Source of the DNA: Talpa occidentalis
Taxonomy: Eukaryota > Chordata > Mammalia > Eulipotyphla > Talpidae
Length of the DNA: 64,000 nucleotides
Direction of reading: 5' to 3'
NCBI RefSeq assembly: GCF_014898055.3
Contig: NW_023602073.1
Location: 85,602,678-85,666,677, forward strand
Shown here: piece by piece, positions 1 through 12,804 of the stretch
Numbering within the stretch: the first letter of the stretch is position 1
Layout: every line of letters starts with the position of its first letter
The notes under the pieces: generated by a model
What the model was told of the DNA's origin: nothing
The model's input: the letters and a program-made list of their open reading frames with translations, nothing else
Database searches by the model: none
Translations under genes and position numbers: made by a program

Positions 1-769
1 GAATGTTTTCTACCTTTGTAGCAACTACTTCCATCTTTATTATATAGGAAAGGCAATCTTTCAGTTCCATTTCCCAAATGAGATATCCTTTTCTAAATGG
101 CACATACCACAATGATTTGATGATGAATCTAGAGGATTGATTGAATTTTTCAGATATTCTCAGCGAGATAAAATCCAGAGTTCTAACCCAATTCCATGTT
201 TTCCACTCACATACATACACAGAATCTTAGAGTTGGCAGGGGTCTTATTTATACCTGAAATCCTCAAAGGTTACTTTTCCCAAGCTATTTGATCCAAGAA
301 TGATAGACTTCTTGCTGATTGTTTAAATCTGGTCATTTTGGAGTCTGATTTAGAAGTCAGAGGTCCTAGCTTAGGTAAGGATTGCCAAACTATAACATAA
401 AATATAAAGCCTAGTTCAAAAATAACAACTGTGAATTCTGATTGAGTGCTATATTGGGCGACTGTTCTTGTGTAAATCATTGTCTTCCATAAGATGGATT
501 TGACACATCTCTAGAAATGATGCCCACTAGTTTTTTAGGTTGAGTAGATGAACTACTTCAACCCTGACATTTTCATTTAGTGTTGGTAATGTAATTATTA
601 CTGGAAATCTGGGTTGTGACATAAAGGATAATGTGAACATAACAGATAAATCTCTCTTTATTGTTAAGTATTGTTATGTATTATGTAATCAGAAAAATTT
701 ATTGAATATGTAATATAAAAAGTTCCTTTCTTTATATATTATTTTGTACATGTCTTCTTTTAAAAATTG
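1..769. other. AT-rich DNA, no recognised feature
   Basis: No gene, RNA or repeat is recognised. One 69-codon antisense frame (271-480) resembles no family and starts and stops in ordinary AT-rich sequence. Confidence 0.5.
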
Positions 770-1020
770 AATAATAATTGGCATTTCACATTAGTAGTAA
801 TTGACATTATATTTGTTTCTGGTGTACTATGTATTTATTCAATATTTGTCCTGCACCACACATCGGTGCTGTTTTATTTTTCTTATGAAGCGAACTCTTA
901 ATATATACTCTTTTAGCAAATTTAAAATATACAATAGAGCTTTATAACTATAGTCACCATGCTGTATTTTGCATCCTTAGGAATTGATTTATTTTATAAT
1001 TCGAAGTTTAGTACATGTCT
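770..1020 (-). mobile_element. Old L1 3'-UTR fragment
   Basis: Read on the minus strand this resembles an ancient mammalian L1 3' UTR. The stretch around 940-1000, with the recognisable antisense core 'actatagtcaccatgctgta', is a hallmark of old L1 3' ends. It is heavily diverged and both ends are approximate. Confidence 0.6.
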
Positions 1021-1694
1021 GCTTTTATGTTATACATTATTTCAAAGTGAAAGATAATACCTTTAAGAAATATATTCTGAAAGTATAGCTGTATAATAGT
1101 TTATAAATATCATAAATATTATAAAAGCAAGCTTATAATCTTCATATATGTAGTATATCAGATTATTTTAAGTGCTTTAAAAATATTTAAAAAAACAAAA
1201 TATATCCAAAGTAATAGTGATTATAAAACTTATGAACACTACCTCCCCAAAATATGCTATGTGATAGATAAATTTCCTCATTATCTCTACAGTTATCTTT
1301 TTCCCTTTTTTGATTTGCAAACTTACCTACATAATCAAGAAGAAAATTTTCATTTCAGGCTGCAAAGTTACTTGTCTGGGGATTTGGGATTGGATATGGC
1401 ACCAATGAGCAACTTCTAGGATGATGTGATCCTAGTTAATGTTTTTCAGGGTAAGCTTAGACAGATAATGGTTTAAATTTGTGTTGAGTCTCAAATACAA
1501 GACTAGGAATTTGAACTTATTTCAGTCGGGATTGATGTTGACTTTTGAATAGGGGAAGTATTGTATGGGCCTTTAGGAAGACTGCTAAAGCTTCAAGTTA
1601 TTTTTGTTTACATCAGTATGAAAGTTCCACTTGAATAATTTGTTTAGAGTGCATAGAGCTAGCTTCTTTTCTGAAAAATTTCCCGTAGCTTTAT
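1021..1694. other. AT-rich DNA, no recognised feature
   Basis: Nothing recognisable on either strand. No long open frame. Confidence 0.45.
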
Positions 1695-2022
1695 ACAGGT
1701 GTGAACTGGGGGAATTGTGCTGAGAGAAGTAAGTTAGAAGGAGAAAGACAAATACCTGACTGTTTCACTTACATGTGTAATTAGAGGAACAAAACAAAGG
1801 GTCAGATAAAGCCAAACTAACAGCAAACCTTAGAAATCTGACCATAAAACTGAGACTACAAGAGAGGGGAGGAAGTGGAAGAGCAAAGTGGGGAGGGCAT
1901 GCAATGGACTATGATGGAGCAGTGGGTGTCTTGGCAGAGGTGTGGTGTGGTTAGGACACCTGATGTGGGTGATTCTGTAGGATCATATGCAATGTTGTAA
2001 ACTAATATTACAAAAAAAAATA
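1695..2022 (+). mobile_element. L1 3' end (ORF2 tail plus 3' UTR)
   Basis: Starts inside the last codons of ORF2, in the segment that in better copies encodes the '..SEISQKEKEKY..' region. It runs through a purine-rich 3' UTR and a 'gttgtaaactaatatta' end into an A-run near 2011. This is the older 3'-UTR type also seen at 15008-15362 and 27500-28815. It is strongly 5'-truncated. No target-site duplication was found. Confidence 0.75.
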
Positions 2023-2329
2023 GAAATCAAAAGTCAGTTCTCTACAATTACTCAAAGTGGGATTTGCATATTGAAGTAAACAAAAAACAATTTAAAGCTT
2101 TGTCAATCTTCCTGAAGTCCAGACTTCATTGTGTAATTCCCTTAAGTTTAATGATCATATTACAGCATTAAAATCAACACAATATTATCTACATACAACT
2201 CTTATTCAAGTTTTGCCAAGTATGCCAATATTGTCACTTAGAATGTGCCATATCTTCCTCATCTCTAATTTGGATTATCTTCTCAGTTATTTTTGTCTTT
2301 TATGACTAATTTTTTCCCATTTTCAGTTT

Positions 2330-2765
2330 TTTTTTCTTTTTTGAGGTAACATTGGTTTACAACACTGTACAGATTTAGGGGAAAAGATTCATACCTCCTC
2401 AAAAAGATTTACACCTCCTCAAAAGTGTGAACACCCACCACCAAAGTACCCATAGCTTTACCCTAGGCCATTGTCCCCTCTCCTTTTGTTTTCACACCAA
2501 CCTTCCTTCCCCTCAAGCAGCCTCAATTCTGCAGTCATATTTCTAGGATTCATTTTGGTATAGTTTTCTCAAAACTAATATTCCACGTAGGAGTGTGTGT
2601 CTCCTTTTGACTTATTTCATTTAGAATAGTCCCCTCCATTCTGCCCATGTAATCACAAATGACAAAAATTTGTCTTTTTTTTTTTGACATAGTTGAGTAG
2701 TATTCCATTGTATATATATATATACCACTTCTTCTTAATTTACTCCTCTGTGGATAACTGATATT
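2330..2765 (-). mobile_element. L1 3' end, antisense
   Basis: Begins with a T-rich stretch and 'ttgaggtaacattggtttac', the reverse complement of an older L1 3' UTR end. It continues into the region equivalent to the end of ORF2, with 'attccattgtatata' near 2700. It appears to sit within or beside the older L1 relic that follows. A 20-bp imperfect tandem duplication lies at 2386-2425. Confidence 0.75.
2386..2425. repeat. 20-bp tandem duplication inside L1 3' UTR
   Basis: Two adjacent 20-bp units, 2386-2405 and 2406-2425, share 'acctcctcaaaa' and differ at a few positions. Other L1 3' ends in the window carry the segment once, so the duplication is local to this copy. Confidence 0.6.
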
Positions 2766-3520
2766 TTGAGAGTGGATGGGCTAGTTGTTTTGCAGGATGT
2801 CCCTTAATTTGAATTTGTCTGGCTTTTCTGCATTTTTATTTGGATTATACACCTTTGTCAAAGGTACTGCTATATAAGCATTGCTATATCCTCACTGCAT
2901 TATACCAGGAAGCACTCAGTGTCAGTTTGTCTCATAATTGATGGTCACTTTGATTACTAATTTAGGGTGGTGTTTTCCTTTGCAATTAATAATTGGTGGG
3001 TGGGGAAATATTTTAAGACTGCAAAAAATCTGTTCCCCACGAACATGTATTCAGTGGTTTAGCATCCAGTGATTAGCATCATGATAGCAAAAGAGTTGTT
3101 TTTTAGCTTTATTATTACCTCTGCATTTATTAATTGGCTTTCTATCTTAAAGAACATTTTACTCTTAATTAGTTTGTTGTTTTTTTTGGTACAGGTACAA
3201 ACTCACAGATTATTTTTATTTAATGTGCTATAATCCACAATTTTCATGATTCATTTCATTATGCAAATTATTGCAAGTTTGGGCAGTGAGAACCCTGTTA
3301 GACTGGCTCTTGTTTTCTTTTGATATTTATTCATCAGATTTTGAGACCTATCTTACTTTCTGGCAAATAAGATATTCAAGTTTAATTTATACTTTTCCTA
3401 GGATCAGTCTTTCTTCTTTTAGTTGGAAATGTATTTAAAAAACAAGATTTGGGTGTCAGGATGTATACTGCTACTGGGGTGTCTTTGCTTGTAGGTCCCT
3501 TCAGCAGACTGAGATAGAAA
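2766..3520 (-). mobile_element. Ancient L1 (L1M-type) 3' UTR relic
   Basis: Resembles, in reverse orientation, the long 3' UTR of old mammalian L1M elements. The landmarks are the 'gatgtcccttaattt' segment near 2799 and the 'actgctactggggtgtctttgct' region near 3468-3490. It is much more diverged than the L1 next to it. The subfamily is from memory and would need RepeatMasker. Confidence 0.6.
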
Positions 3521-3870
3521 CATTTATTTTTTAATTTAATTTTAAATTGTGGTAAAGTGTATTATGAAATTTATCATATTAATCATGTTTAAGTGTACAC
3601 TTATGTAGTGCTAAGTACATTCCCATTATTGTGCAGCCAATTTCCAGAACTCTTCCTCTTGCAAAACTAAAACTTTATTGTCAATTAAATTACTGTTCTC
3701 CTCCTCTTCCTCCCGCACTCCCAATCCCTGGCAACTGCCATTCTTTTTGTCTCTTTTTTGACTACTTCATTTATTTGGAATCATAGAGTATTTGTCTTTT
3801 GTGATTGACTTATTTTACTTTATGAATTCAGTAGGAGTATTTCTGAAGCATTCTGTGATGGCTTTTATTA
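3521..3870 (-). mobile_element. Ancient L1 3' UTR, second relic
   Basis: A second old L1 3' UTR type in antisense: 'attgtggtaaagtgt', then the segment around 'tccctggcaactgccattct' (3724-3743), then 'tggaatcatagagtatttgt'. The same motif order occurs at 11375-11665. Confidence 0.7.
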
Positions 3871-4296
3871 AAATAGATGAAACTTCTTTTGACTAGGGTC
3901 ATTTAAAAAATAGATGAAACTTGCAGCTATATTTATTATAGTTGAAGATATTGATCAGTATTTGGTGTCTAAATATTCATCAGTTTCATTAAATAATAAA
4001 TGTTAGGCTTTGGTAACTTATAAATCTCATATATTTTTCCCACACACACTTATTTTTTTCCTTTTGAAATTGTGTGAGTATATAGAAAGAGAATATTATT
4101 TAAGACCTGTGGCTCTTAAATAGGGAAGTGATAAGTGAATTTATAAGTAGTGAAACTATCCTAGGAGGGCATATGTTTTATGTGACACTTTTCTAGTAAC
4201 TGAAAAGCCATCTGATCATTTTATTTTTTTCAGTATTTAAAACTTAATTCTATTGAAATATGAAAATCAAGTTATCTAATCATTTTAAAAGAAATG
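3871..4296. other. No recognised feature
   Basis: AT-rich sequence up to the SINE target site. Nothing recognised on either strand. Confidence 0.4.
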
Positions 4297-4569
4297 GGGG
4301 CCTCCCTGCTGGCGCAAGGGTTGAGAACCGCACTGTGAGGTGATCCGCGGCTTCTGCAGCACAAGTTCGATCCCCGGCCGGCTAGGGAGCGACCCACATG
4401 GCGAAACAGACCTCTCCTGTCTCTCCAGCTGCTCCCCTCAGCGGTGTGTTTCTGTCAGTCTGCCTGTTCTGTTCCCCACTCTTGTCTCTGGTGAATCCTC
4501 TCACCCCCCGCACCTCTGACCTGTGCCCCAGATCTTGTATGCATAAATAAATAAATCTTTAAAAAAAAA
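4297..4569 (+). mobile_element. T+ SINE, older subfamily
   Basis: A tRNA-like head is followed by a body with 'cctctcctgtctctccagctg' and a tail with two AATAAA repeats, TCTTT and A8. The segment between B box and body is short ('ggccggctagggagcgacc'), unlike the young subfamily. A short flanking match 'aaatgg' (about 4292 and 4566) may be the target-site duplication. Confidence 0.9.
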
Positions 4570-5955
4570 TGGCCTAGCATCTTAAGATGATCTAATCCCA
4601 AATTCCTTAACTCTCTCTTATGGAGATGGCCAAACCTGTATCCTCCTTCTTACTCAAGGCTTATCACTCTATCTTTAGAAAACTGCTAGAAAATGATCTT
4701 ATAGTTTTCACCCATGTAAGCAGGGAATGCAGGTGGTATTGTTAGAGGTCATACCCCAACTGTCAGTCTGGGGCAATTACAGATGCCCCTTTCCTTCTGT
4801 CCATATCTCTATGTGTACGTTTGGGGATTGGACATAGTTCTGTCCAAGGGGATGGGAAAAGTCTGCTGAAGTACTTCTGGGAAAAGTTTAACTTATTAAC
4901 AAAATGAGAAAAAATGATTTCTTTTCTATGTCTGACTATTATAATGAAAATATGATGTCTAGAAACATGGTTTCCATTTGCTTGTGAATGAAGTGAACTT
5001 GCTGAAAATAGTTGAGCAAAAAACAGGGGAGAGAACCTTATCCTTAATGATGACAGTGAGCTGCTAAATCAATCAGTCCTGGAACTATATTTTATTTTGA
5101 CTTCTCACTATGTGAGATAATAAATTCCTTATTGATTAACTCAATTCGGGCCAAGTGTTTGGTAGCTTAAGTTAAAAATAAATTAAATGTCTTATCCTCC
5201 TTTCTCCCTTCCAACCTCTATATCTTGAAGATAATTTTATTGACATAAATTAATATTAAAATATTCATACCTGAAGCAAATACCACTATTCTTTGAAAGA
5301 TAGACCTGGGTAAGTCTACATGATTCATTTGTCACATTGAAATAGGTCAAAGTAATAAAGGCTTTGTTTTATTTCCAACAAATTATTCCAAAACCAGAAC
5401 TAATTCTATGAGTAGTTAAACATTTTATTTAAAAATATTACTGGTATTTGAGTAATATTCATGACATCATGTCATGTCACAATATTCAGTCATGGTGGCC
5501 TTTTCTTTTTATCTTTGCATTCTTTCTTGAATCATAACATTAATTTTTGATATTTTTTCCATTTGGTGTTTCCAAAGTTGATCATGGCTTTTGCTGAAAA
5601 TAAATACATGCTTGAAACTAAGGGCAGTGTCTCATGAATGAATCTTTTAAAGGGGATCTTGTTAAAATAAGCATTATTTAACAAGGTTTAAACATTTTCA
5701 CAGATCTGTGGAATTTTAATGCTTGGGTGGATATCAAAGGTAATCTAACACGCACAAATCCTCTTTGAATCTTTAATTTAAAGGGGGACAGTGAATGGTA
5801 GAATGCATTTTAAGTTGGTGCACATTCTTTAAGACATAGTGTGTCATGGTGACATAAAGAACTCAAATTATTGAGGTCAGAACACTTCATTTCTGTTGGT
5901 CGTTTCCAAGTATGTGACATGAAATAAAGAATTCACCTTAGTTTCTTTATAAATT
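4570..5955. other. No recognised feature
   Basis: About 1.4 kb of moderately AT-rich DNA. A weak L1-like antisense patch may lie near 5225-5290, but it is too short to call. Confidence 0.4.
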
Positions 5956-6022
5956 CAGTTAAATAATATTTACTCTCTTTGTCTTGGAGGGTTGTTAAGA
6001 GAATTAAATGCACTGGTGTGTT
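5956..6022 (+). mobile_element. MIR fragment (possible)
   Basis: The sequence 'gagggttgttaagagaattaaatgcactgg' read in two halves matches the 3' half of the ancient MIR SINE (consensus motif 'agggttgttgtgaggattaaatg'). Short and diverged. Confidence 0.45.
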
Positions 6023-7225
6023 GTCCAGAGAACAGGAGTTCACAACATCTACCACAACAATATCCTGCTGGGTGAATATATCTTGAGTAAGAACCATTGC
6101 AGATTGAAAAAACAAAACAAAACTCCATTGACTGCTGGGTCTGCCTCTTCCTTTCATTTAGTTAAACTCTTTAGCCACCATCAGCCTCTGCTCAGACTGA
6201 AATGGAGCTGTCAGCTCCCATCTGTGGGTTTGAGGTCACTCACATGAATAAGTACAGTTGGTTCAGGGCTCAGAATCTCTGATGTCAATTCTCTAACAAA
6301 TTCCTTTTAAAAAAGAGTGCAAAAAGCAAATAGGACTTCTTAATACCCTACCCAACAACTTTAACAAGTAAACTAGGCAAACATCATATTCTCGGGGCCA
6401 GAGCTCATGGAAGAAGCCCAGTAGTATCCGATGCAAACAGTGTAGACAAAACAAAACAATACCAACCAACCAACCAACCAACCAACCAAATGAAGAGTAA
6501 CAAAAACTTGGTTTTAGTTTCTCTAGAATGTCATTAAGTACCAGTTGTCTAGCAACCACAATGAATAAACTTACAGTCAACCAGGGGAGCTTCTTGCCAG
6601 TTTTGTTTTGGGGGAAAAAATACATCTTGTTTCTACTCTTCAAAAGTGGTACATGAGACATGGCTGTCTTCTTGCCAAGTTCAGAAATTTATGGTGGATA
6701 GCCCAACCGCCCTCTCTTATATGTAGTTACTTGGGTCCTGTGCCCTAGTGACTTGTTTCCATGACCTCTTCCTGTGGAACTTCTTGCACCTGTAAAATCT
6801 ACCTCCTGGAGTAGGCTTCTTTCTCATGTGTGATTAAATTCAGAACCTATTTTGATAGCCATTGCTAATGGGTGACAGTAGGCATTAACAAACTGCGAAG
6901 TTCATTATGTTACAAGTCCTTTCTTGGAAATGCAAAATGAAATTCCATACAGCTTGTCTAGTGTAGCTTACCTAATACTGGAATTAAAGAGTTAAACCTA
7001 GAGCATTGAGCGCTCAGTAGCATATGAAGAACTCTCAGCTACCTTGCTGGTCTGGCTGAGCAATACAGTAACCTAAAGGGCTGGGGGAGGAGGAGGAATC
7101 CATTCTACCTAAAACTGAATCTTTACCCCATCCTGCCTTTGTGGCTCTCCGGCTTCTCTTGAAACGCCTATGGCCTAACCCCCTATTCCCACTACCGGAG
7201 CCCTCAGTAAGTTCAAGGTTAAGCT
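6023..7225. other. No recognised gene
   Basis: No repeat is recognised apart from the (CCAA)n tract. A 122-codon antisense frame at 6293-6661 is held open partly by that tract and resembles no family. Confidence 0.4.
6461..6489 (+). repeat. (CCAA)n microsatellite
   Basis: About seven perfect tandem copies of the tetranucleotide. On the minus strand it reads as a run of Gly-Trp-Leu-Val codons inside a chance open frame. Confidence 0.9.
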
Positions 7226-7240
7226 CTGCGGCTGTGTCTT

Positions 7241-7854
7241 TTTTTTTTTATTTTATTTATTTTATTTTTATTTTTTATTTAAATTTTATTTTTATATTCC
7301 CTATACAATTACAACCTTCTTATTTTGACCCCAAGCCCTCCTTTCCCTGCCCCCCACCTCCATAGAGTGTCTCTGGTTCATAGTTGTTTGTTGATTTTGA
7401 TATTTTCTTTCTTATAGTTTTTCTTTTTCCTCATCCCTTATTTAAGTTTTCTAGATTCCTGCTATGAATGAGACCATCCAGTATTTTTCTTTTTCTTTCT
7501 GGCTTATTTCGCTGAGCATGATCCCTTCCAGCACCATCCATGTTGCTGCAAATTGCATGTGTTTATCTTTTTTGAATGCTGAGTAATATTCCATGGTGTA
7601 TATGTACCACATCTTCTTGATCCAGTCATCTATTTTTGGGCATTTGGGTTGTTTCCAAAGCTTAGCTATTGTAAATAGTGCTGCTATAAACATAGGGATG
7701 CAGGTGCTCTTTGGAATTGATGTTTCTGTGTCCTTTGGGTAAATACCTAGGAGTGGAATTGCTGGATCATATGGAAGCTCTATGTTTAGTAGGTCAAGAA
7801 ATCTCCACACAGCTCTCCACAGTGGTTGGACCAGTTTGTACTCCCACCAACAGT
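7241..7854 (-). mobile_element. 5'-truncated L1 with 15-bp TSD
   Basis: The antisense copy starts with T9 and a 3' UTR ('ccctatacaattacaacc' on the plus strand). It then covers the C-terminal ORF2p region; the minus-strand frame 7451-7912 includes '[18 protein letters not shown]', '[20 protein letters not shown]' and 'TMEYYSAFKKDK'. It is bounded by the duplication 'ctgcRgctgtgtctt' at 7226-7240 and 7855-7869, identical except for one G/A. Only the last roughly 140 codons of ORF2 survive, so it is not mobile. Confidence 0.95.
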
Positions 7855-7869
7855 CTGCAGCTGTGTCTT

Positions 7870-9509
7870 GAAGCTTCCTGTGAGGAGGGCTCAGACCAGC
7901 TCTGTATCTCACTCATCTTTTTTTTTTTTTAACAACCTCATAAATCTGTCATGACTTTTCTATTCCAGGAAATCCTCCCCAAATACAGTGGGCTTTTCTG
8001 AGGAGTCACCACTGCAAAACAGTGATGTAACATTCTCACAAGAGTAGTGGTCTCACTCACCTTTGACTCAAGTTTGAAACTCCATATCCTTGCCCAGGAA
8101 ACTCAGGGTCTTACCATGCTTCTCATTTTAACGTAAGGCCCCACTTTTTGAAGACCCTCATCTTTGCTGAGGTCCTGGTAGCTCACCAATGGCTGAAGAG
8201 ATTCAATCCTGCTTCAGACTATGCAGGGCAAACTGTGTATGTGTTTAGCTATACTGTGGTGAGTTATGTCTAGGGATTCAACATTAGTATCTTGTGGCCA
8301 GTCATGTAGGACAGGAAGAGCGGAACTAGACTGGAGGTTGTCATGAAGCATTTGGACTTTATGAGAAATGTTGTTTATTGTTGTTATTTAATGAATTAGT
8401 TGTTAAATTGTTTATTATTGAGTTGGAGAGTGTCAAAATGCACTGCATAAAACTTTTTTTTTTTTTTTAAATAAAGACAAGTGTGGCGTGTGAGTTAATT
8501 TGGAATAGATAAGAAGGTTGATTTGGAATGGTTGGGGGATTTTGTGGAGGCTATTCCAGTAATCCTGGTTGGGGAGAAGCAGCAGGGACAAAGAGAGTCA
8601 TTTCCAATAATTTGAATGAACAAGGGATGGAGTCAGTGGGATGTAAAGTGTAGACTTAGGAATGTGTCTCATTCCCTTCTCTCTGCCCTGTGACTCTTGA
8701 AGGGGAACGGCACATTGCCTCGGGGGTTAAAGGGGAAACATTGATTGACAGTGGAGTGGTTGTAACAGATGTCATGGAAGATTCTTAGCATGCTTTGAGT
8801 TATTCTGATGTACAGCATTGGAATGTACGTCTGTTTTCCCCTCTTGGACAGTTGAAAGGTGCCCTCCTGGCCTGAGATATGATCCATCCGTAAGGTAGTT
8901 CTACACATCTGGTGCTAAGACAGTGTTCTTGACAAATGGCTAATATTTTAAGTAAAGGAAAATATTACATCAGGGGTTTCCACTTATTTCTCAAAATCAA
9001 AAAGGACCAAAGCCACTAGATGTGTCATTGTTAAAAAGCCTTGTGGACTTCAGGGAGGTAGTAGTAATGATGAGCATTTTACAATGTCTCCAAATTTCTA
9101 GGCCCTGGTTTAAAGAGCATTCCCTGACAGACTCATCTCCTTGCCTTCTGTAAGGGGAGAGAACTGACTTTTTATCCAGTGGTTACTGGGCCTCCATGCT
9201 AATGATACCCACCTGTTTTCTACAAACACAGCTGTTTTCTTTCATTCCAGGAGATCTGGGCATAAAGTGTCTCACCCACTGTCAGCACTTGGCTCCTAGG
9301 ACATGACCAGAATCCCGACTGACATAAATTCCCAGCTGTCCCCTAATGAAACACAGCCTTATAATCCATAAGTGATGTAAAGTGTCCTGACCCAAACTGG
9401 GCCCTGTGCAATTTGCCCCAGAAAAAATGAGGATGGGATGTTTATGTCTCAAAGGAATTTCCCACTTCTGTCCCCAGGGCCATTTGTAACCCATCACTGG
9501 ATATTTTAG

Positions 9510-9511
<2 letters not shown>
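7870..9511. other. No recognised feature
   Basis: Unrecognised, with somewhat higher GC than the flanks. Short T- and A-runs occur at 7918-7930 and 8453-8469. No frame looks conserved. Confidence 0.4.

Positions 9512-9540
<29 letters not shown>
9512..9540 (+). repeat. Perfect poly(A) run of 29
   Basis: An uninterrupted A29 follows 'gatattttagct'. It could be a retroposon tail, but the upstream 250 bp match no repeat I recognise, and no AATAAA lies just upstream. Confidence 0.9.
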
Positions 9541-9542
<2 letters not shown>

Positions 9543-9744
9543 TTTACTAAACTCCTAGTTAGAAGGGAAACATCTGGAAGAAAACAAGAGTTGATTTTTG
9601 TGTTATTTAAAGCAAAATATCTCCAATGTAGGCCTTAGGAAAAATTGAGCATGTTTATGGATAAGGCATTGAATTTAAAACTGAGTAACATATAAGAATG
9701 GAGAAGATATAATCCCTGCCAAGAGGCAATTTCTGTGTGCGTGT

Positions 9745-9905
9745 TTATTTTATATATTTTTTAATTGAGGTAACATCAGCTTACAACATTTTATATGATT
9801 TAGGGGTACAGGTTCACACTCTTCAGGTGTATGTTACCACACACACACTACCAAGATACCCATAGCCCTCCACCAAAATCCTTTGGCCCCCTTTCCCCAC
9901 CAAGA
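9745..9905 (-). mobile_element. L1 3' UTR fragment, antisense
   Basis: Has 'attgaggtaacatcagcttac', then the 'ggtgtatgttaccac' and 'acccatagccctccacca' segments in the order of the older L1 3' UTR. It stops abruptly near 9905. Confidence 0.75.
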
Positions 9906-11374
9906 GAAAATTTACAGTGTAGCTGGGGCCTCCCTACTGCTGACCACTGGCTGGACATTTAGGACACAATCCTTTGGATAAGCCACTGACCCCTATCTCT
10001 ACCACAGGTTTCAGTGGAGACCCTTCATCTACATCCTATGCTTAGGTCTCCCCCAAACCACAAACTGGCTGTTCAGACATTTGTAATTTTTTTAATTGTA
10101 TGTTCCAGGCAATTTTATAAAAGGGAATTTAAATAAAGGAAGGCGAAAGTAAAATTCATGTACTTAGTAAAAACTTGTCAAAGTTCAAAGGGCAAGTAAT
10201 TAAGAGGATTTTCTGAGAGGGTTTGGAACACAAGTCTGGGTGAACTGGGGAGTGAGGACATGCGAGGGCTCCATTCTGTAATCTTGTGTCTGCTGTGGTG
10301 GATGGTGAGTGTGCTACAGACCTGTTTCTTTACCATTATTCTATGTAACCCAGCAAGTATGTGTATGTCTCCCAAGGTGAAGCTTTAATTCTCAGGCACT
10401 GCATAGTCTAAATTCCTATAAAAGACAAAGTTGTTTCTTATAATTTTCAAGCTCTCTTTCTGTGCAGGATGATGTTCTTTTTATTCCTATTTCCAAATCA
10501 CACAGGGGCCGTAGGAATAGGAAAGGATCTACATTCTCTTATGTCTCTTTCTTTGCATATTTCAAAGACAATCTAAGAGATGAGATTTCTAGCATGAATT
10601 TTTTTTATTCAAGGAGTTTGTCTTGTTTTCACCTTGTGGAAGGCAAGAGGGCTACTATCAATAGTTCAGTCACATGATTTTTTAATCTTGCTGATAACCC
10701 TAAATATCTTAATTATTCAATGAGTACTTTTTTGATTACTAGTGAAAGCCATCACTTTCTGCAATTTGTCTGCTCCTTTATACAGCTTTAGAAAATTGCT
10801 TGATCAAGTCTCACCTCATTTTTTTCTGAAGGCATGTCATATTTTCTTACTGATTTGTGAGAGTCTAAACAACAAAATTGATAGTGCATGCCATCATGCA
10901 AAATTAATGTGTTTTTTTTCTCCCCAATTTATAGAAACTATTGTGTTCTGAGAAAGGCCGGATAAAGCCCTTCTAACTCTTCTTGTGGTAGTCTTAATTT
11001 GAAGGAACAGGATGAAGGTTCTGAATTGAGTGAGTGTACCTTATTTATATATTGTTTCACAATTTAAAAAGATCTTTTATACACGTAATCACATTTAGAA
11101 CCAAGTGAAGTTTTTTGAGTTCTTAGACCAAATCGGACTAAGTCTCTTCAAGTTTATCTCAAGGATTTGATCTGTACTGGCTCATTTTTGTTTATATTTC
11201 ATGGGACTTTAGCCTGCTTGGCACTGGGCCTTGAATGATGACTGTTAGAACTCTTCTGTTGGTTGGTGCTAAGTGATCAAGAGAAAGGAACTTGTCCCTT
11301 GGCGCTCACATTCAATTTGACAGGATTGCACTGGGATTCCATGGATCTCGTGTAGAGGTACCATTGCTTTTAGA
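9906..11374. other. No recognised feature
   Basis: Unrecognised DNA. Short open frames at 10178-10375, 10462-10677 and 10742-10951 show no family resemblance. Confidence 0.4.
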
Positions 11375-11665
11375 AAAAATTATTTTTAATAGTGGTAAAA
11401 AACACATGACATATTTTTACAGCCTTAACTATTTCTACACGTACAGTTCAGTGGTGTCAGTGCAACCAGCACTCTCTATCTTGCAAAACTGAAACTCTCT
11501 ATGCAATAAACTACAGCTTCCCATTTTTTCCTTTACTCATTCTCTGGCAACTACCATTCTACTTTCTGTTTTTATAAATTTAACTATCCAGAGACCTCAT
11601 ATAAGTGGAATCATAAATATTTGTCTTTTTGTGACTGGTTTATTTTACTTAGGCCATTGGCATTT
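11375..11665 (-). mobile_element. Ancient L1 3' UTR fragment
   Basis: Same motif order as 3521-3870: 'gtacagttcagtggtgtca', 'ctggcaactaccattctac', 'cctcatataagtggaatcat', 'tttgtgactggtttatttta'. An old antisense L1 piece. Confidence 0.8.
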
Positions 11666-12804
11666 GGGGTAAGACAATTTTTGATCATGTGCAACTGTTC
11701 TTTGTGTGGCTCCTTGGGTGACCTTGGGACACTAGTTATCTATGGAAACACCACTGCATTGTGACAACCCAAGCTTGAGGATGATAGTGCTCCTTTGGTT
11801 GGGTCTCCAAATAAAACCTCCAAACCATCTGAACCTGATTCTCTCAAATCAAATATGTATTTGAAATGTAAATAACTCCTTATTCCAATCTGTGTAAACA
11901 AGGCCCAGATGCCACTCTCTTAAACCTGAGAAAGCTGAGCCAAGTTTCATCAAAGGCTCTTTCAAAGTTCAGTTCATTACCAGGCACTTGTAAACAAGTT
12001 TAAATGCTCTGTTTGTAGTACATGGTTTGCATTTGGGCAGTGAGGGTCCAGAGCCTTTGAATTCCTCAGGGGGAATAGACTACACAGTCAGCTTTTCTTC
12101 CTTAACTCCCTCCCTAACCAACCGCTTTTGAGAGTTCCACTTAGTGCTCTTTGAGTAAATAGTTTACGGCCTTGTTTATTACTTATTGCATTTTAAAATA
12201 TATTTATTTTAGTATAAGTACCTCAAATAGCTTAGAAATGCTTCAAGTAGCCAGTTTGACTTAAATGCCAAAGTGGAAGTTGGACTTGAGGTGAACAGCG
12301 TTCCTGGTAGAAACGGGCACCTCAGATGACTCTGGATTTTCAATGAGGCACAAGGAACAGGTCATCTTAGGGGCCTTATCACTATTGCCACACAAGATCA
12401 TCCACTAAACCTTTAGTTTTTAGAAAGGTGTTTTATATTTTAAAATAATAAGTGCATAATAAATGAGTATTATTAAAATACAGCAAATTATGAAGAGAAA
12501 GAATAAGAAGAAAGAGAAAGGAAATCAGATCACATGTTATTTTGGCACCCACAAACAGCTATTACTCACCTATTTGTTGACTTCTGGTACATTAAATGAA
12601 TTAAAAAAAAACATAATTCCCACCTGTTTTCTACCTTGCTTCTCCAAGGGAACATTTGTGTACTCATTTGTGCTAAATTGATTGATCATATAAATAAGGA
12701 GCTAAAATTGAATTCAGTGATCTTTCAGTCCACCTCCTTCCTTGGAGGCAATTAAATATCTTTCCTGTGTTCTTAATGCTATGCTTAATAATTTTGATGA
12801 TAAT
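11666..12804. other. No recognised feature
   Basis: Nothing identified. A 72-codon frame at 12463-12681 is lysine-rich low-complexity translation of A-rich DNA. Confidence 0.4.

Noticed and set aside
6293..6661. 122-codon antisense frame
   Set aside because: Kept open partly by the (CCAA)n microsatellite, which reads as Gly-Trp-Leu-Val repeats. No other support.
7451..7912. 153-codon frame with clear protein similarity
   Set aside because: It is the C-terminal ORF2p fragment of a 5'-truncated L1, not a host gene. The first and last codons fall in L1 3' UTR or flank.
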